Of a stretch of DNA of 25,887 bases, positions 8,333 through 14,518 are shown in pieces. The notes beneath the pieces were generated by a model. That model was given only the letters and a program-made list of their open reading frames with translations, was not told the DNA's origin and made no database searches. The translations under genes and the position numbers were made by a program. Origin of the DNA: a virus; IMG/VR virus record IMGVR_UViG_3300046557_000219, positions 1 to 25,887 of that record. One strand, given 5' to 3'. Each line of letters opens with the position of its first letter. The stretch's first letter is position 1.

Positions 8333-8365
8333 CAGGCTCCTCGGACCCAACAGCCTAGGAGCCTG
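8333..8365 (+). promoter_or_regulatory. Hairpin sequestering the ribosome-binding site of the 8368 gene
   Basis: CAGGCTCCT (8333-8341) and AGGAGCCTG (8357-8365) form a perfect 9-bp stem with a 15-nt loop. The right arm contains the AGGAG ribosome-binding site of the ATG at 8368. Folded RNA would block translation, so this could be a translational switch. No T-run follows, so it is not an intrinsic terminator. Confidence 0.55.
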
Positions 8366-8367
8366 TT

Positions 8368-8598
8368 ATGCACTGTGAACAATGCCCAGAGCGGCGCGCG
8401 ATGTATTGTGCCGACGCCGACCAAACCCTCTGCCAGCTCTGCTATGAGACGTGGGCGGACGAGCACGCCGAGGAACTCGACACCAAGGTTCCCAAAAAGA
8501 AACCCCTGGACGCCCACCGCCTCCAGCTGCTGCTCGCCGTGGCGCTCGAAAGCCCCCTGACGACGGACCTTAACGGTCTGTTAACCATCTTCAACTGA
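8368..8598 (+). CDS. B-box-like zinc-finger protein
   Basis: A 76-residue protein. The first 35 residues show C3-x2-C6, C14, D17 or D19, C22-x2-C25, then DEH and acidic residues. The run MYCADADQTLCQLCYETWAD resembles B-box zinc fingers (YC-x2-D-x4-C-x2-C-x4-H type). The rest is helical with no recognised domain. B-boxes usually mediate protein-protein contacts, so a partner-binding role is plausible but unproven. The ribosome-binding site AGGAG is inside a hairpin stem immediately upstream. Confidence 0.7.
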   Translation: MHCEQCPERRAMYCADADQTLCQLCYETWADEHAEELDTKVPKKKPLDAHRLQLLLAVALESPLTTDLNGLLTIFN

Positions 8599-8603
8599 CG
8601 CGG

Positions 8604-8632
8604 TTGTCGATTGCTTCGGACGGCTCTAAGCT
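8604..8632 (+). promoter_or_regulatory. Candidate sigma70-type promoter
   Basis: TTGTCG (8604-8609), a 17-bp spacer and TAAGCT (8627-8632) lie in the gap upstream of the gene at 8665. The palindrome TCGTACGA (8635-8642) sits just after the -10, and CGGACGG (8617-8623) lies in the spacer. Both words recur at the next candidate promoter (9521-9558). GACGCGGT (8597-8604) and ACCGCGTC (8656-8663) flank the region as an inverted repeat. Confidence 0.45.
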
Positions 8633-8664
8633 GTTCGTACGATCCAGAAACAAGGACCGCGTCA

Positions 8665-9510
8665 ATGACCGACCAACCCGTCCATTGCTTTGAGAAGAGC
8701 AACCTCGGCAAAGCGCCGTTCCGCTGCGTCGCCGTGCACTCCATCCCCTCGCCCTCGCTGGCCGAGCACAACCCGACGGCCTACAACAACGCGCTGGCGG
8801 CTCTGCCGCGCGGCCTGGGCCTGGGCTCGTGCCATTATTGTGGCATGGCGATCATGCACAACTACGAGATCGTGAGCGCCGACCACAAGCATTTCGTGGT
8901 GGGTTCCGAGTGCGTCAATCGCACCGGGGACGTTGGCCTCATCAAGCAGGTCCGCCGTGAGCGGCTCAAGATGGCCCAGGAGAAGCGGGCGGCAAAGAGC
9001 CGGATGAAGCGCGAGGAGCGCGAGGCGGCTTGGAAGGTGGAACGCGACGAGCGCGCTGCTGCCTTCAAGGTCGAGCACGCCGACCTGATCGCCAAGGCCG
9101 CAACCTACGCCGACCTAGGCGGCTTCATCGCCGACGTTATCAAGCGCGGCCTGGAGGGTGGTCGGGTGTCCGACCGTGCGCTGGAGGCCGTGGCCAACAC
9201 GATGGCCGACCTGGACGAACGGGCTCGCCTCCGAGCCGCCTCGCAGCACGTCGGCACCGCTGGCGAGCGCCGTACCTTCAAGGTCCGGGTGCAGCGGGTC
9301 AGCTACTACGTCCGCCCCTCGTTCTCCGGCTACGGCTCGGAGACGGTGTGGATCGTGACGATGCGCGAGGGTGACAACGCCATCGTGTCAAAGTCCACTG
9401 CCTTCTGCCCTGAGAAGGGCCAGGAGCTGACGATCAAGGCCACCATCAAGGCGCACGACAGCTATCAAGGCGAGGCGCAGACCCTGGTTCAGAGAGTAAA
9501 GGTTTGTTAA
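8665..9510 (+). CDS. Zinc-finger, coiled-coil and OB-like phage protein
   Basis: A 281-residue protein with three readable parts. Residues 50-85 hold a zinc-binding motif, CHYCG followed later by FVVGSECV. Residues 90-140 are a highly charged, Arg/Lys/Glu-rich probable coiled coil. The last 80 residues (TFKVRVQRVSYYV to VQRVKVC) alternate like a small beta-barrel and contain STAFCPEKGQELTIKATIKA, reminiscent of OB-type nucleic-acid-binding folds in phage proteins. ssDNA binding is a reasonable guess, not a demonstrated function. The ATG at 8665 is chosen because AAGGA lies 8 nt upstream. Confidence 0.75.
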   Translation: MTDQPVHCFEKSNLGKAPFRCVAVHSIPSPSLAEHNPTAYNNALAALPRGLGLGSCHYCGMAIMHNYEIVSADHKHFVVGSECVNRTGDVGLIKQVRRERLKMAQEKRAAKSRMKREEREAAWKVERDERAAAFKVEHADLIAKAATYADLGGFIADVIKRGLEGGRVSDRALEAVANTMADLDERARLRAASQHVGTAGERRTFKVRVQRVSYYVRPSFSGYGSETVWIVTMREGDNAIVSKSTAFCPEKGQELTIKATIKAHDSYQGEAQTLVQRVKVC

Positions 9511-9520
9511 CCAACCGAGA

Positions 9521-9558
9521 CGGACGGTGTTGTCTTTCGTACGATGCCGTCCGATACT
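9521..9558 (+). promoter_or_regulatory. Candidate promoter with embedded operator-like repeats
   Basis: TTGTCT (9530-9535), a 17-bp spacer and GATACT (9553-9558) precede the small gene at 9583. CGGACGG (9521-9527) and CCGTCCG (9547-9553) form an inverted repeat that brackets the -35 and touches the -10. TCGTACGA (9537-9544) sits inside the spacer. The arrangement suits repressor or activator control. Confidence 0.5.
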
Positions 9559-9582
9559 GCTCTCATAGAAACGGAGACCGCC

Positions 9583-9753
9583 ATGACCCGCCGCACCGCC
9601 TACCTTGGAGCCCTCAAGTATTATTTTCAGAACGGCCTCTGCATGGAGGGCTGGGACCGCCGCAAGGCCTGGAGCGTCGCCAAGCGCTACGCGGCCGAGT
9701 ACGCCTTCAACGTTTCGACCGCCTCCCTCACCACCGTCTCAGTCGAGGTTTGA
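9583..9753 (+). CDS. Hypothetical small protein
   Basis: A 56-residue basic and aromatic protein (MTRRTAYLGALKYYFQNGL start). The ATG at 9583 has GGAG six bases upstream and lies 24 nt beyond the -10 of the candidate promoter at 9530-9558. An upstream ATG at 9544 falls inside that promoter and is rejected. It is probably a single helical unit. No family is recognised. Confidence 0.6.
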   Translation: MTRRTAYLGALKYYFQNGLCMEGWDRRKAWSVAKRYAAEYAFNVSTASLTTVSVEV

Positions 9754-9757
9754 TAAC

Positions 9758-10003
9758 ATGAAACGCCGCGACCGCCCGACCGCCAACCTGTTCCACTACC
9801 TGGCACACAGCCAGGACCCCTACTTCGTCGCCACCGTGGCCAACTTCCTCAAGGGGAAGAAGTTCACCTCGTTCAACTTCGCGCTCTCAGTCGAGCCGGA
9901 CGGCCGGGTGTACGGCGCCGCCAACAAACGCCTGGACAGCTTCGCTGACGGGTTCCACGTCAACCCCGTGAACAAACAACTGGTGCCCTATGTTGAAGCG
10001 TAA
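9758..10003 (+). CDS. Hypothetical small protein
   Basis: An 81-residue protein starting at the ATG at 9758, five bases after the preceding gene, with GAGG upstream. It contains HYLAHSQDPYFVATVANFLK, then a predicted beta-rich segment (FTSFNFALSVEPDGRVYGA). The 3' end overlaps the SprT-like gene by 14 nt, implying coupled translation. No known domain was recognised. Confidence 0.65.
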   Translation: MKRRDRPTANLFHYLAHSQDPYFVATVANFLKGKKFTSFNFALSVEPDGRVYGAANKRLDSFADGFHVNPVNKQLVPYVEA

Positions 10004-10646
10004 CGAACACACCACCCGCGAGGGCTGGCTCCTCGCCGCGATCGAGTGCCTGGACAAGGCCTTCTTCGACGGCAACGGCTACAAGCTGCCGGAGAAACGG
10101 AGCTGCTCGTGCGGCTTCCCCAAGGGCGGACGCGGCCACGTTATTGGGCAGTGCTGGTCTCCTGAGACGAGCTCGGACGGCACGGTGAACATGTTCATCT
10201 GCCCGACCCAGGACGAGCCGATCCGGGTGCTTGACATCCTGCTGCACGAGCTGATCCACGCCCAGGTTGGCACCGCTGCTGGGCACAAGGGGCCGTTCAA
10301 GAAGCTGATGAAGGAGTTCGGCCTCGTGGGCAAGGCGACCGCCACCTACGCCGAGGAGGGCTCCGAGCTCTGGCTCAAGCTGAGCCGGATCGCCACCGAG
10401 CTGGGGCCGTACCCGCACAAGAAGATGACGCCCATCAAGAAGGAGACCGGCCGGGGCTCCATGGGCGGCTGGATCAGGCTGAAGTCCACCCAGGACCCCG
10501 AGTTCAAGGTGCTGTGCTCGCCGAAGATGATCGCCGAAGTCGGCTGGCCGCGCGACCCCTGGGGCGAGAAAATGGAATGCGTCAACAGCGAAGATGCGTG
10601 GAAGGTTGGCGGTGGCGACGAGCCGGAAGAGGAGGGTGAGGAGTGA
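9990..10646 (+). CDS. SprT-like zinc metalloprotease
   Basis: A 218-residue protein with the metalloprotease motif HELIH (H86, E87, H90), followed by GTAAGHKGPFKKLMKEFGL with a third zinc ligand at H99. This is the SprT-like arrangement. Cellular relatives (SPRTN, Wss1) cleave proteins crosslinked to DNA; the roles of bacterial and phage members are less clear. A pair of cysteines (C185 and C197 region) may form a partial zinc site, and the last 15 residues are strongly acidic. In a phage it could clear DNA-bound proteins, but that is inference. Confidence 0.85.
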   Translation: MLKRNEHTTREGWLLAAIECLDKAFFDGNGYKLPEKRSCSCGFPKGGRGHVIGQCWSPETSSDGTVNMFICPTQDEPIRVLDILLHELIHAQVGTAAGHKGPFKKLMKEFGLVGKATATYAEEGSELWLKLSRIATELGPYPHKKMTPIKKETGRGSMGGWIRLKSTQDPEFKVLCSPKMIAEVGWPRDPWGEKMECVNSEDAWKVGGGDEPEEEGEE

Positions 10647-10798
10647 CACCGGCAGACGCAGCGCGGCGTATCAAAGAGCTCGGCGACCTCATAGCGAGGC
10701 GCCAGCTCACCCAACCGAGGAAGGTCGGCAACGAGCTGATCCGACTGGCACAGCTAATCCAAGAAGTGGAGGCGAAACGTGCGAATGACAAGCGCTGA
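10643..10798 (+). CDS. Hypothetical small helical protein
   Basis: A 51-residue protein starting at GTG in a GTGA overlap with the SprT-like stop and preceded by GAGG. It reads TPADAARRIKELGDLIARRQ and then a second amphipathic helix (ELIRLAQLIQEVEAKR). It looks like a helical hairpin. It overlaps the next small gene by 20 nt. No function can be assigned. Confidence 0.6.
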   Translation: MTPADAARRIKELGDLIARRQLTQPRKVGNELIRLAQLIQEVEAKRANDKR

Positions 10799-10949
10799 AC
10801 AACTGATCCTGCGCAACCAGAAGGCCATCATGCTGGCGCTGGCGCTCCTCTTGCCGGAGGAGAAGCGGCTGATGGGTGTCATGCTCACTCAGGCCATCAG
10901 CGCGACCCAGCGCGCGGTGGACGAGGCCAAGACTTGGCCGGAGGCCTGA
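10779..10949 (+). CDS. Hypothetical small protein with hydrophobic helix
   Basis: A 56-residue product from GTG at 10779, six bases after GGAGG. The ATG at 10785 is an alternative with poorer spacing. The segment KAIMLALALLLPEEKRLMGV is hydrophobic enough for membrane association, though the charged residues in it make a true transmembrane helix uncertain. It sits in a tight chain of small genes of unknown role. Confidence 0.55.
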   Translation: MRMTSAEQLILRNQKAIMLALALLLPEEKRLMGVMLTQAISATQRAVDEAKTWPEA

Positions 10950-10950
10950 C

Positions 10951-11166
10951 ATGGCTAGCACCGCAGAGGAAGACATCCAGCAGCTGCCTGGAGAGGTGCG
11001 CGCGGCTAAGAAGCGGCTCGAAGGTTGCGGCTGGGTGTTCCGCCGGAGGCCGGACGGCCTGTGGTACCTCGGTACCGAGCGACATCAATATCTGGCGGCC
11101 ATGACGCTGTGGGAGCAGGTTGCTCGCGCCGCGCGCTGGCAAGCCGAACGGGAGGGTTTGAGATGA
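10951..11166 (+). CDS. Hypothetical small protein
   Basis: A 71-residue protein from ATG at 10951 with GGAGG six bases upstream, starting one base after the previous stop. The middle GWVFRRRPDGLWYLGT looks like a small beta-hairpin and the C-terminus is helical (AAMTLWEQVARAARWQAERE). It overlaps the next gene as ATGA. No domain is recognised. Confidence 0.6.
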   Translation: MASTAEEDIQQLPGEVRAAKKRLEGCGWVFRRRPDGLWYLGTERHQYLAAMTLWEQVARAARWQAEREGLR

Positions 11167-11318
11167 CAATGACAATAACGAGCGTCGTGGGCGGCTTCGC
11201 GTGGTGGCTTGTGCTGCCGGACGGCACCCAGTTCAACGGTCGAGCTGCCACCATGCCGCAGGCGTGGTTTGAAATCTGGGCCATCAAACTGGCCCATGTC
11301 AAGGACGATAAGCAATGA
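11163..11318 (+). CDS. Hypothetical small protein
   Basis: A 51-residue, Trp-rich protein whose ATG overlaps the previous stop (ATGA), with GGAGG upstream. The sequence FAWWLVLPDGTQFNG suggests a short beta-hairpin followed by a helix (MPQAWFEIWAIKLAHV). Its stop again overlaps the next start as ATGA. Function unknown. Confidence 0.6.
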   Translation: MTMTITSVVGGFAWWLVLPDGTQFNGRAATMPQAWFEIWAIKLAHVKDDKQ

Positions 11319-11509
11319 CAAGCCTTGAAGAAGGCACCTACCAAGAGCTCTGCGCCATCTGGCAGAAGGCGTTTCGGCAGGCACCCCCTGCTGCAGCCCG
11401 CTCCTTCCAGCTGCGCTCCTACCTTCTGACCGCGATGACCCGCCTCCGGTTGGACTTTGAAGTCATGATGCTGCGCGGGAAAGCAGTGAACGGAGAAACG
11501 GTACGATGA
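11315..11509 (+). CDS. Hypothetical small helical protein
   Basis: A 64-residue, mostly helical product in an unbroken chain of ATGA-coupled genes from 11163 to 11820. It reads TYQELCAIWQKAFRQAPPAA, then SYLLTAMTRLRLDFEVMMLR. No conserved domain is recognised. Confidence 0.6.
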   Translation: MTSLEEGTYQELCAIWQKAFRQAPPAAARSFQLRSYLLTAMTRLRLDFEVMMLRGKAVNGETVR

Positions 11510-11820
11510 AAACGATCCAGCTCAAGGGGGCAGCGCTGGAGGCTGCTCTGAATTGTCGACGCATCAGCGACGACCACGACAAGGAGCGCAAGGCCATGCT
11601 GGTGCGCTACCAGGACGAGGCCGAGCGCCACTCCGAGGTGACACAGGCTCAATTGGCAGCTGAGCTCGCCATCATCGAGCGTGAGACCGGGGTTGGCCTC
11701 ACCGACGGGTGCGACGCGCGCCAGCTTGACCTGCGTTACGTCGACCTGGGCTTTGCCTTTGTCAATGTGGACGACAAGGCCGAGGCACACACGCTCACAC
11801 TGAGTCAGCTTCAAGGCTGA
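11506..11820 (+). CDS. Hypothetical protein
   Basis: A 104-residue protein coupled to the previous gene by ATGA. The N-terminal half is a charged helix rich in Arg, Glu and Asp (DDHDKERKAMLVRYQDEAE) that may form a coiled coil. The C-terminal part is more beta-like (LRYVDLGFAFVNV). It is the last gene of the small-gene chain before a large stem-loop. Function unknown. Confidence 0.6.
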   Translation: MKTIQLKGAALEAALNCRRISDDHDKERKAMLVRYQDEAERHSEVTQAQLAAELAIIERETGVGLTDGCDARQLDLRYVDLGFAFVNVDDKAEAHTLTLSQLQG

Positions 11821-11824
11821 CGGG

Positions 11825-11893
11825 TTCCGTTCATTTTCAGGACTGGGCCACCAGAAAGGAGTGCGGCCGGTGGCCCGGCACCTGAAAACGGAA
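11825..11893 (+). promoter_or_regulatory. Extended stem-loop in the intergenic region
   Basis: Three nested arms pair: TTCCG (11825-11829) with CGGAA (11889-11893), TTTTCAGG (11834-11841) with CCTGAAAA (11881-11888), and GGGCCACC (11845-11852) with GGTGGCCC (11869-11876). That is 21 bp around a 16-nt loop. The loop carries AAGGAG, and a GTG at 11870 falls within the right stem, so it may control translation. No T-run follows. Confidence 0.6.
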
Positions 11894-11926
11894 ATGGAAA
11901 TGGGAATGCTGAAAGGACGCGGTACC

Positions 11927-12190
11927 ATGACTGAGGAATACAAGGGGGTGGTCGTACTCAACAACCACCGAAAGACAAGGGATGACGCGGCCGGTTGGTC
12001 GCCCAGGGAGGCCCTCCTCGATCTGTTACGTGAGATCGACGAAGGGCTGGAAGTCAAGGAGCTGATCATCGCGTACGATTGCGGGTTGCGCGGCTCGGGG
12101 TTTAAGAATTGCACTGACAGCGTGAAGAACGCGGTGGGCCTGCTGGTCGTGACCCAGATGGAGCTCTACGCAGAAGGGCGAGGGGAATAA
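11927..12190 (+). CDS. Hypothetical protein
   Basis: An 87-residue protein from the ATG at 11927, with AAGGA about 10 nt upstream. A GTG at 11870 lies in the same frame 8 nt after AAGGAG and would add 19 residues, so the start is open. The body reads SPREALLDLLREIDEGLEVK then ELIIAYDCG and a helix (DSVKNAVGLLVVTQMELYAE). Proteins of this general form occur in phages, but I cannot assign a role. The stop overlaps the exonuclease start as TAATG. Confidence 0.6.
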   Translation: MTEEYKGVVVLNNHRKTRDDAAGWSPREALLDLLREIDEGLEVKELIIAYDCGLRGSGFKNCTDSVKNAVGLLVVTQMELYAEGRGE

Positions 12191-12756
12191 TGTTTAAGTT
12201 TGATGTAATGCTGGACCTTGAGACGATGGGCAAAGGTCCCACGGCAGCGATCATCCAGATCGGCGCCTGCCAGTTCAACGAGCGCGAGATCACCCATCGG
12301 TTCTGCTGCAACGTGGCGTTGCAGTCCAGCGTGGCCTATGGCATGACCACGGACGAGGACACGGTGGATTGGTGGCGCGGCCGACAGGGCACCGCCTCTG
12401 CGTTCAAGGGTGCTTCCCATCCGCTGCCCAAGGCGATGCTGGCTTTCACCTCCTGGCTCGCTGGGCTTCCCGGCTTCCACGAGGAGGGCACGCTCTGGTC
12501 CAAGGGGCCTGCCTTCGACGCGGCCATCCTGGAGCACGCCAACCGGCTGCTCGGCCACGACGCGGCGCCCTGGCACTACCGCAAGGCTCGGGACCAGCGC
12601 ACCCTGGAGCAGACGGCCGAGGCCTTGGGCTACGTCAAGCCTAACTGGCCTGAGCCGAGCCACGACGCGCTGCTGGACGCGATGGACCAGTCGATCCAGT
12701 GTCAGGATGCGTGGAAGTTCATCAAGGCCCAGGTCAAGCCGGTGGTGTCCTCGTGA
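12190..12756 (+). CDS. DnaQ-like 3'-5' exonuclease
   Basis: A 188-residue exonuclease of the DEDD superfamily. Exo I is MLDLET (D9, E11), Exo II is around D110 in KGPAFDAAILEHA, and Exo III is SHDALLDAMDQ with H158 and D163, making it the DEDDh type. The layout (LDLETMGKGPTAAIIQIGA, then a long linker and WSKGPAFD) resembles the stand-alone phage exonucleases related to the Rv2179c family rather than a polymerase subunit. It may degrade RNA or single-stranded DNA; the substrate cannot be read. It is coupled to the next gene by GTGA. Confidence 0.88.
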   Translation: MFKFDVMLDLETMGKGPTAAIIQIGACQFNEREITHRFCCNVALQSSVAYGMTTDEDTVDWWRGRQGTASAFKGASHPLPKAMLAFTSWLAGLPGFHEEGTLWSKGPAFDAAILEHANRLLGHDAAPWHYRKARDQRTLEQTAEALGYVKPNWPEPSHDALLDAMDQSIQCQDAWKFIKAQVKPVVSS

Positions 12757-13193
12757 AGCTGTATCTTGCAGGGCCGCTGTTCACCTTCGGCGACATTGAA
12801 CAGAACCTCCAGCTGGCCGAGGAGCTCCGGGAGTTCGGGTACGAGTGCTTCCTGCCCCAGGAGCAGGAGACCAACGTCCGGCCGGTCTCAGCTGAGGCCA
12901 TCTTCAACACTGACGTTGCAGGCGTCGACTGGTGCGACGTGATTGTCGCCTGCATGGACGGCCCCGACCCGGACAGCGGCACCTGCTGGGAGCTCGGCTA
13001 CGGTCACGCCAAGGGCAAGCCCTCGGTGCTGTACCGCACTGACTTCCGCTCGGCCTGTGGTGACTTCGACGGCACGCCCTTCAACCTGATGATGGCCGTT
13101 CCCGCCAAGTCATACGTCCAGTATCGCGGCAAGCGGATGCGCGAGCTGGCGGTGCTGTTGCACGACGCGCTGCGGAGGCTCGCGCCATGCTGA
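12753..13193 (+). CDS. Nucleoside 2-deoxyribosyltransferase family protein
   Basis: A 146-residue protein from GTG in a GTGA overlap with the exonuclease. It opens with KLYLAGPLF, has ADVIVA-like CDVIVACMDGPDPDSGTCWE with D69, D74 and the probable nucleophile E80, then LGYGHAKGKPSVLYRTDFR. This is the nucleoside 2-deoxyribosyltransferase pattern (base exchange or hydrolysis of deoxyribonucleosides or nucleotides). It fits a salvage or dNTP-remodelling role alongside TS and dCMP deaminase. A hydrolase specialised on a nucleotide or modified nucleotide is an alternative. Confidence 0.85.
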   Translation: MKLYLAGPLFTFGDIEQNLQLAEELREFGYECFLPQEQETNVRPVSAEAIFNTDVAGVDWCDVIVACMDGPDPDSGTCWELGYGHAKGKPSVLYRTDFRSACGDFDGTPFNLMMAVPAKSYVQYRGKRMRELAVLLHDALRRLAPC

Positions 13194-13294
13194 TGCTGTA
13201 CGTCTGGCTGGGCATGACCGCGACCGCAGCAGACCACATGTGGGAATACTTCCATGACGTGGAGCGCCACTTCATGGAAGTGGCAGGCCTTTGA
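13187..13294 (+). CDS. Hypothetical miniprotein
   Basis: A 35-residue reading frame with GGAGG eight bases before its ATG. It overlaps the previous stop and ends in a TTGA overlap with the next frame. It starts LMLYVWLGMTATAADHMWEY and is moderately hydrophobic. The good ribosome-binding site and phasing with neighbours are the main support. Confidence 0.45.
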   Translation: MLMLYVWLGMTATAADHMWEYFHDVERHFMEVAGL

Positions 13295-13449
13295 AGAAGG
13301 TCTCGAAGAAACAGCGCAGGGCGCTACGGCGCCTTGGCAAACTCCCCGGCCGGGTCAAGCTGATCGAGCACAGGACCCGCATCTCAAGCGTGCTTGGAGA
13401 AGATCATGCGAGGGCGAGACCTCGACGACGTTGGTCGCGCTACTGGTGA
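13291..13449 (+). CDS. Hypothetical basic miniprotein
   Basis: A 52-residue frame from TTG in a TTGA overlap with the previous gene. It is extremely basic (KKVSKKQRRALRRLGKLPGR start, RPRRRWSRYW end), as expected for a nucleic-acid-binding peptide or for a chance frame. Its last 44 nt overlap the next gene. Support is weak. Confidence 0.35.
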   Translation: MKKVSKKQRRALRRLGKLPGRVKLIEHRTRISSVLGEDHARARPRRRWSRYW

Positions 13450-13588
13450 CTGGGAGAAGGTGGCAACGAGCGCCTTCCCAGCGCCTGCAGTTTGGCGCCT
13501 GCCTGTGGAGGGTGGCTGGCTGTACTACCTGCTGCCGGACCACCGTGAGCCGTCGGCTGTCTTCGTGCCTGAAGGGCAGGGCAAATGA
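13406..13588 (+). CDS. Hypothetical small protein
   Basis: A 60-residue protein. GGAG lies six bases before the ATG at 13406; a TTG at 13394 is in frame but would place the ribosome-binding site inside the gene. The central part PAVWRLPVEGGWLYYLLPDH is beta-like and aromatic. It ends in ATGA with the next gene. No family is recognised. Confidence 0.6.
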   Translation: MRGRDLDDVGRATGDWEKVATSAFPAPAVWRLPVEGGWLYYLLPDHREPSAVFVPEGQGK

Positions 13589-13836
13589 CGAACGAGGAAG
13601 CAACCAAGGTGCACATGGTGGCCTTGGCGGATCGTGCTGCAGAGCTGCTTCTGGGCACGTGCAAGACCCTGGTGGAGCTCGGACCTGAGTTCGAGGCCGC
13701 TTCACATTACGCTGCGTTTGCGGAACGACTGGACGAGCAGCTCTTTGAGTGCTCGCAGTGTGGCTGGTGGTGCGGTCACGACGAGCACCACGAAGACGAG
13801 GCAGACGAATTTGTCTGTGACGAGTGTGAACCCTGA
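13585..13836 (+). CDS. Small zinc-ribbon protein
   Basis: An 83-residue protein with a helical first half and a C-terminal zinc ribbon: CSQCGWWC, a His/Asp/Glu-rich linker and CDEC. Two CxxC knuckles about 20 residues apart are the standard four-cysteine zinc site. It may bind nucleic acid or protein. It is coupled to the preceding gene by ATGA. Confidence 0.7.
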   Translation: MTNEEATKVHMVALADRAAELLLGTCKTLVELGPEFEAASHYAAFAERLDEQLFECSQCGWWCGHDEHHEDEADEFVCDECEP

Positions 13837-13848
13837 AAGAGGAATGCA

Positions 13849-14166
13849 ATGACTAACCGACTGAACCCGGACATCATCCGGAGAACCAACGATCAGCGCC
13901 GACGCTTGGGCCGACCGCTTCTCAGCCGGAAAGGTTTCGAGGCAGCTATCGCGCTGCTCCACCAGTCTTACAACGCCGACGCAACGATCATCACCCACCT
14001 CGTCAACCACGTGGTGGAACCCGAACACATCGAGACGCACACGTCCGCCTGGGAGGTGCCTGCAGGCACGTTTCCGAGCAGTGCAGAAAGCCCAGGGGAG
14101 GCTGCGCAGAGCGGCGCTGCTGATACGGCTGCGCCAGACGCTGGAGTGAGCAGTGACGGGGGCTGA
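13849..14166 (+). CDS. Hypothetical protein with disordered tail
   Basis: A 105-residue protein, 12 nt after the zinc-ribbon gene, with AGAGGAA before its ATG. The first 55 residues are basic and partly helical (RLGRPLLSRKGFEAAIALLH). The last 40 are low-complexity Ala, Gly, Ser and Glu and probably disordered. It overlaps the next gene by 14 nt. No function assigned. Confidence 0.6.
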   Translation: MTNRLNPDIIRRTNDQRRRLGRPLLSRKGFEAAIALLHQSYNADATIITHLVNHVVEPEHIETHTSAWEVPAGTFPSSAESPGEAAQSGAADTAAPDAGVSSDGG

Positions 14167-14383
14167 GCTCCACCCTCTCGTGTTCAAGACCCTCGGGGGC
14201 AGGCCTGCTATTCCAGCACGCGAAGCCTGTCTCCCGTTGCTGCGTGGGGCCACCTCGGTGGCCCTTCGCTATGAGTGGGTTGTCGATTGGGGACTGATGG
14301 ACGAAGTGATCCGGCGCCCCGAAATCGCCCTAAGCGACGGCCAAGAGTGGATTACATTAACCATAAATGGAGGAGCATCCTAG
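14153..14383 (+). CDS. Hypothetical protein
   Basis: A 76-residue product from GTG at 14153 with GGAG upstream, overlapping the end of the previous gene. It contains GGRPAIPAREACLPLLRGAT and a C-terminal strand-like segment (GQEWITLTINGG). It is the last gene before a 135-nt gap that appears to start a new transcription unit. Not recognised. Confidence 0.55.
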   Translation: MTGAELHPLVFKTLGGRPAIPAREACLPLLRGATSVALRYEWVVDWGLMDEVIRRPEIALSDGQEWITLTINGGAS

Positions 14384-14518
14384 AAGGACATCGACCGGCG
14401 CTTGTCTTTTGCTTCCGTAAGTGACAGAAGAGAGGCACGAAGCTGACTGAACCCTAACCGGGGACGGAGCTTAGATTAGAGGGCTCGAAAGGCCCTAGAA
14501 ACCAGGAGTATCAGTATC
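14384..14518 (+). promoter_or_regulatory. Intergenic region with promoter-like box and small hairpin
   Basis: This gap holds CTTGTCTTTT (14401-14410), identical to the box at 8309, and a short hairpin (AGGGC...GCCCT, about 14480-14500). TAGATT (14472-14477) could be a -10, but no good -35 lies 17 bp upstream. A new transcription unit probably starts here, but I cannot place the promoter confidently. Confidence 0.35.

Noticed and set aside
13254-13688. Plus-strand 144-residue frame across several small genes
   Set aside because: It lacks a ribosome-binding site and conflicts with four short frames that have good start signals and stop-start overlaps.
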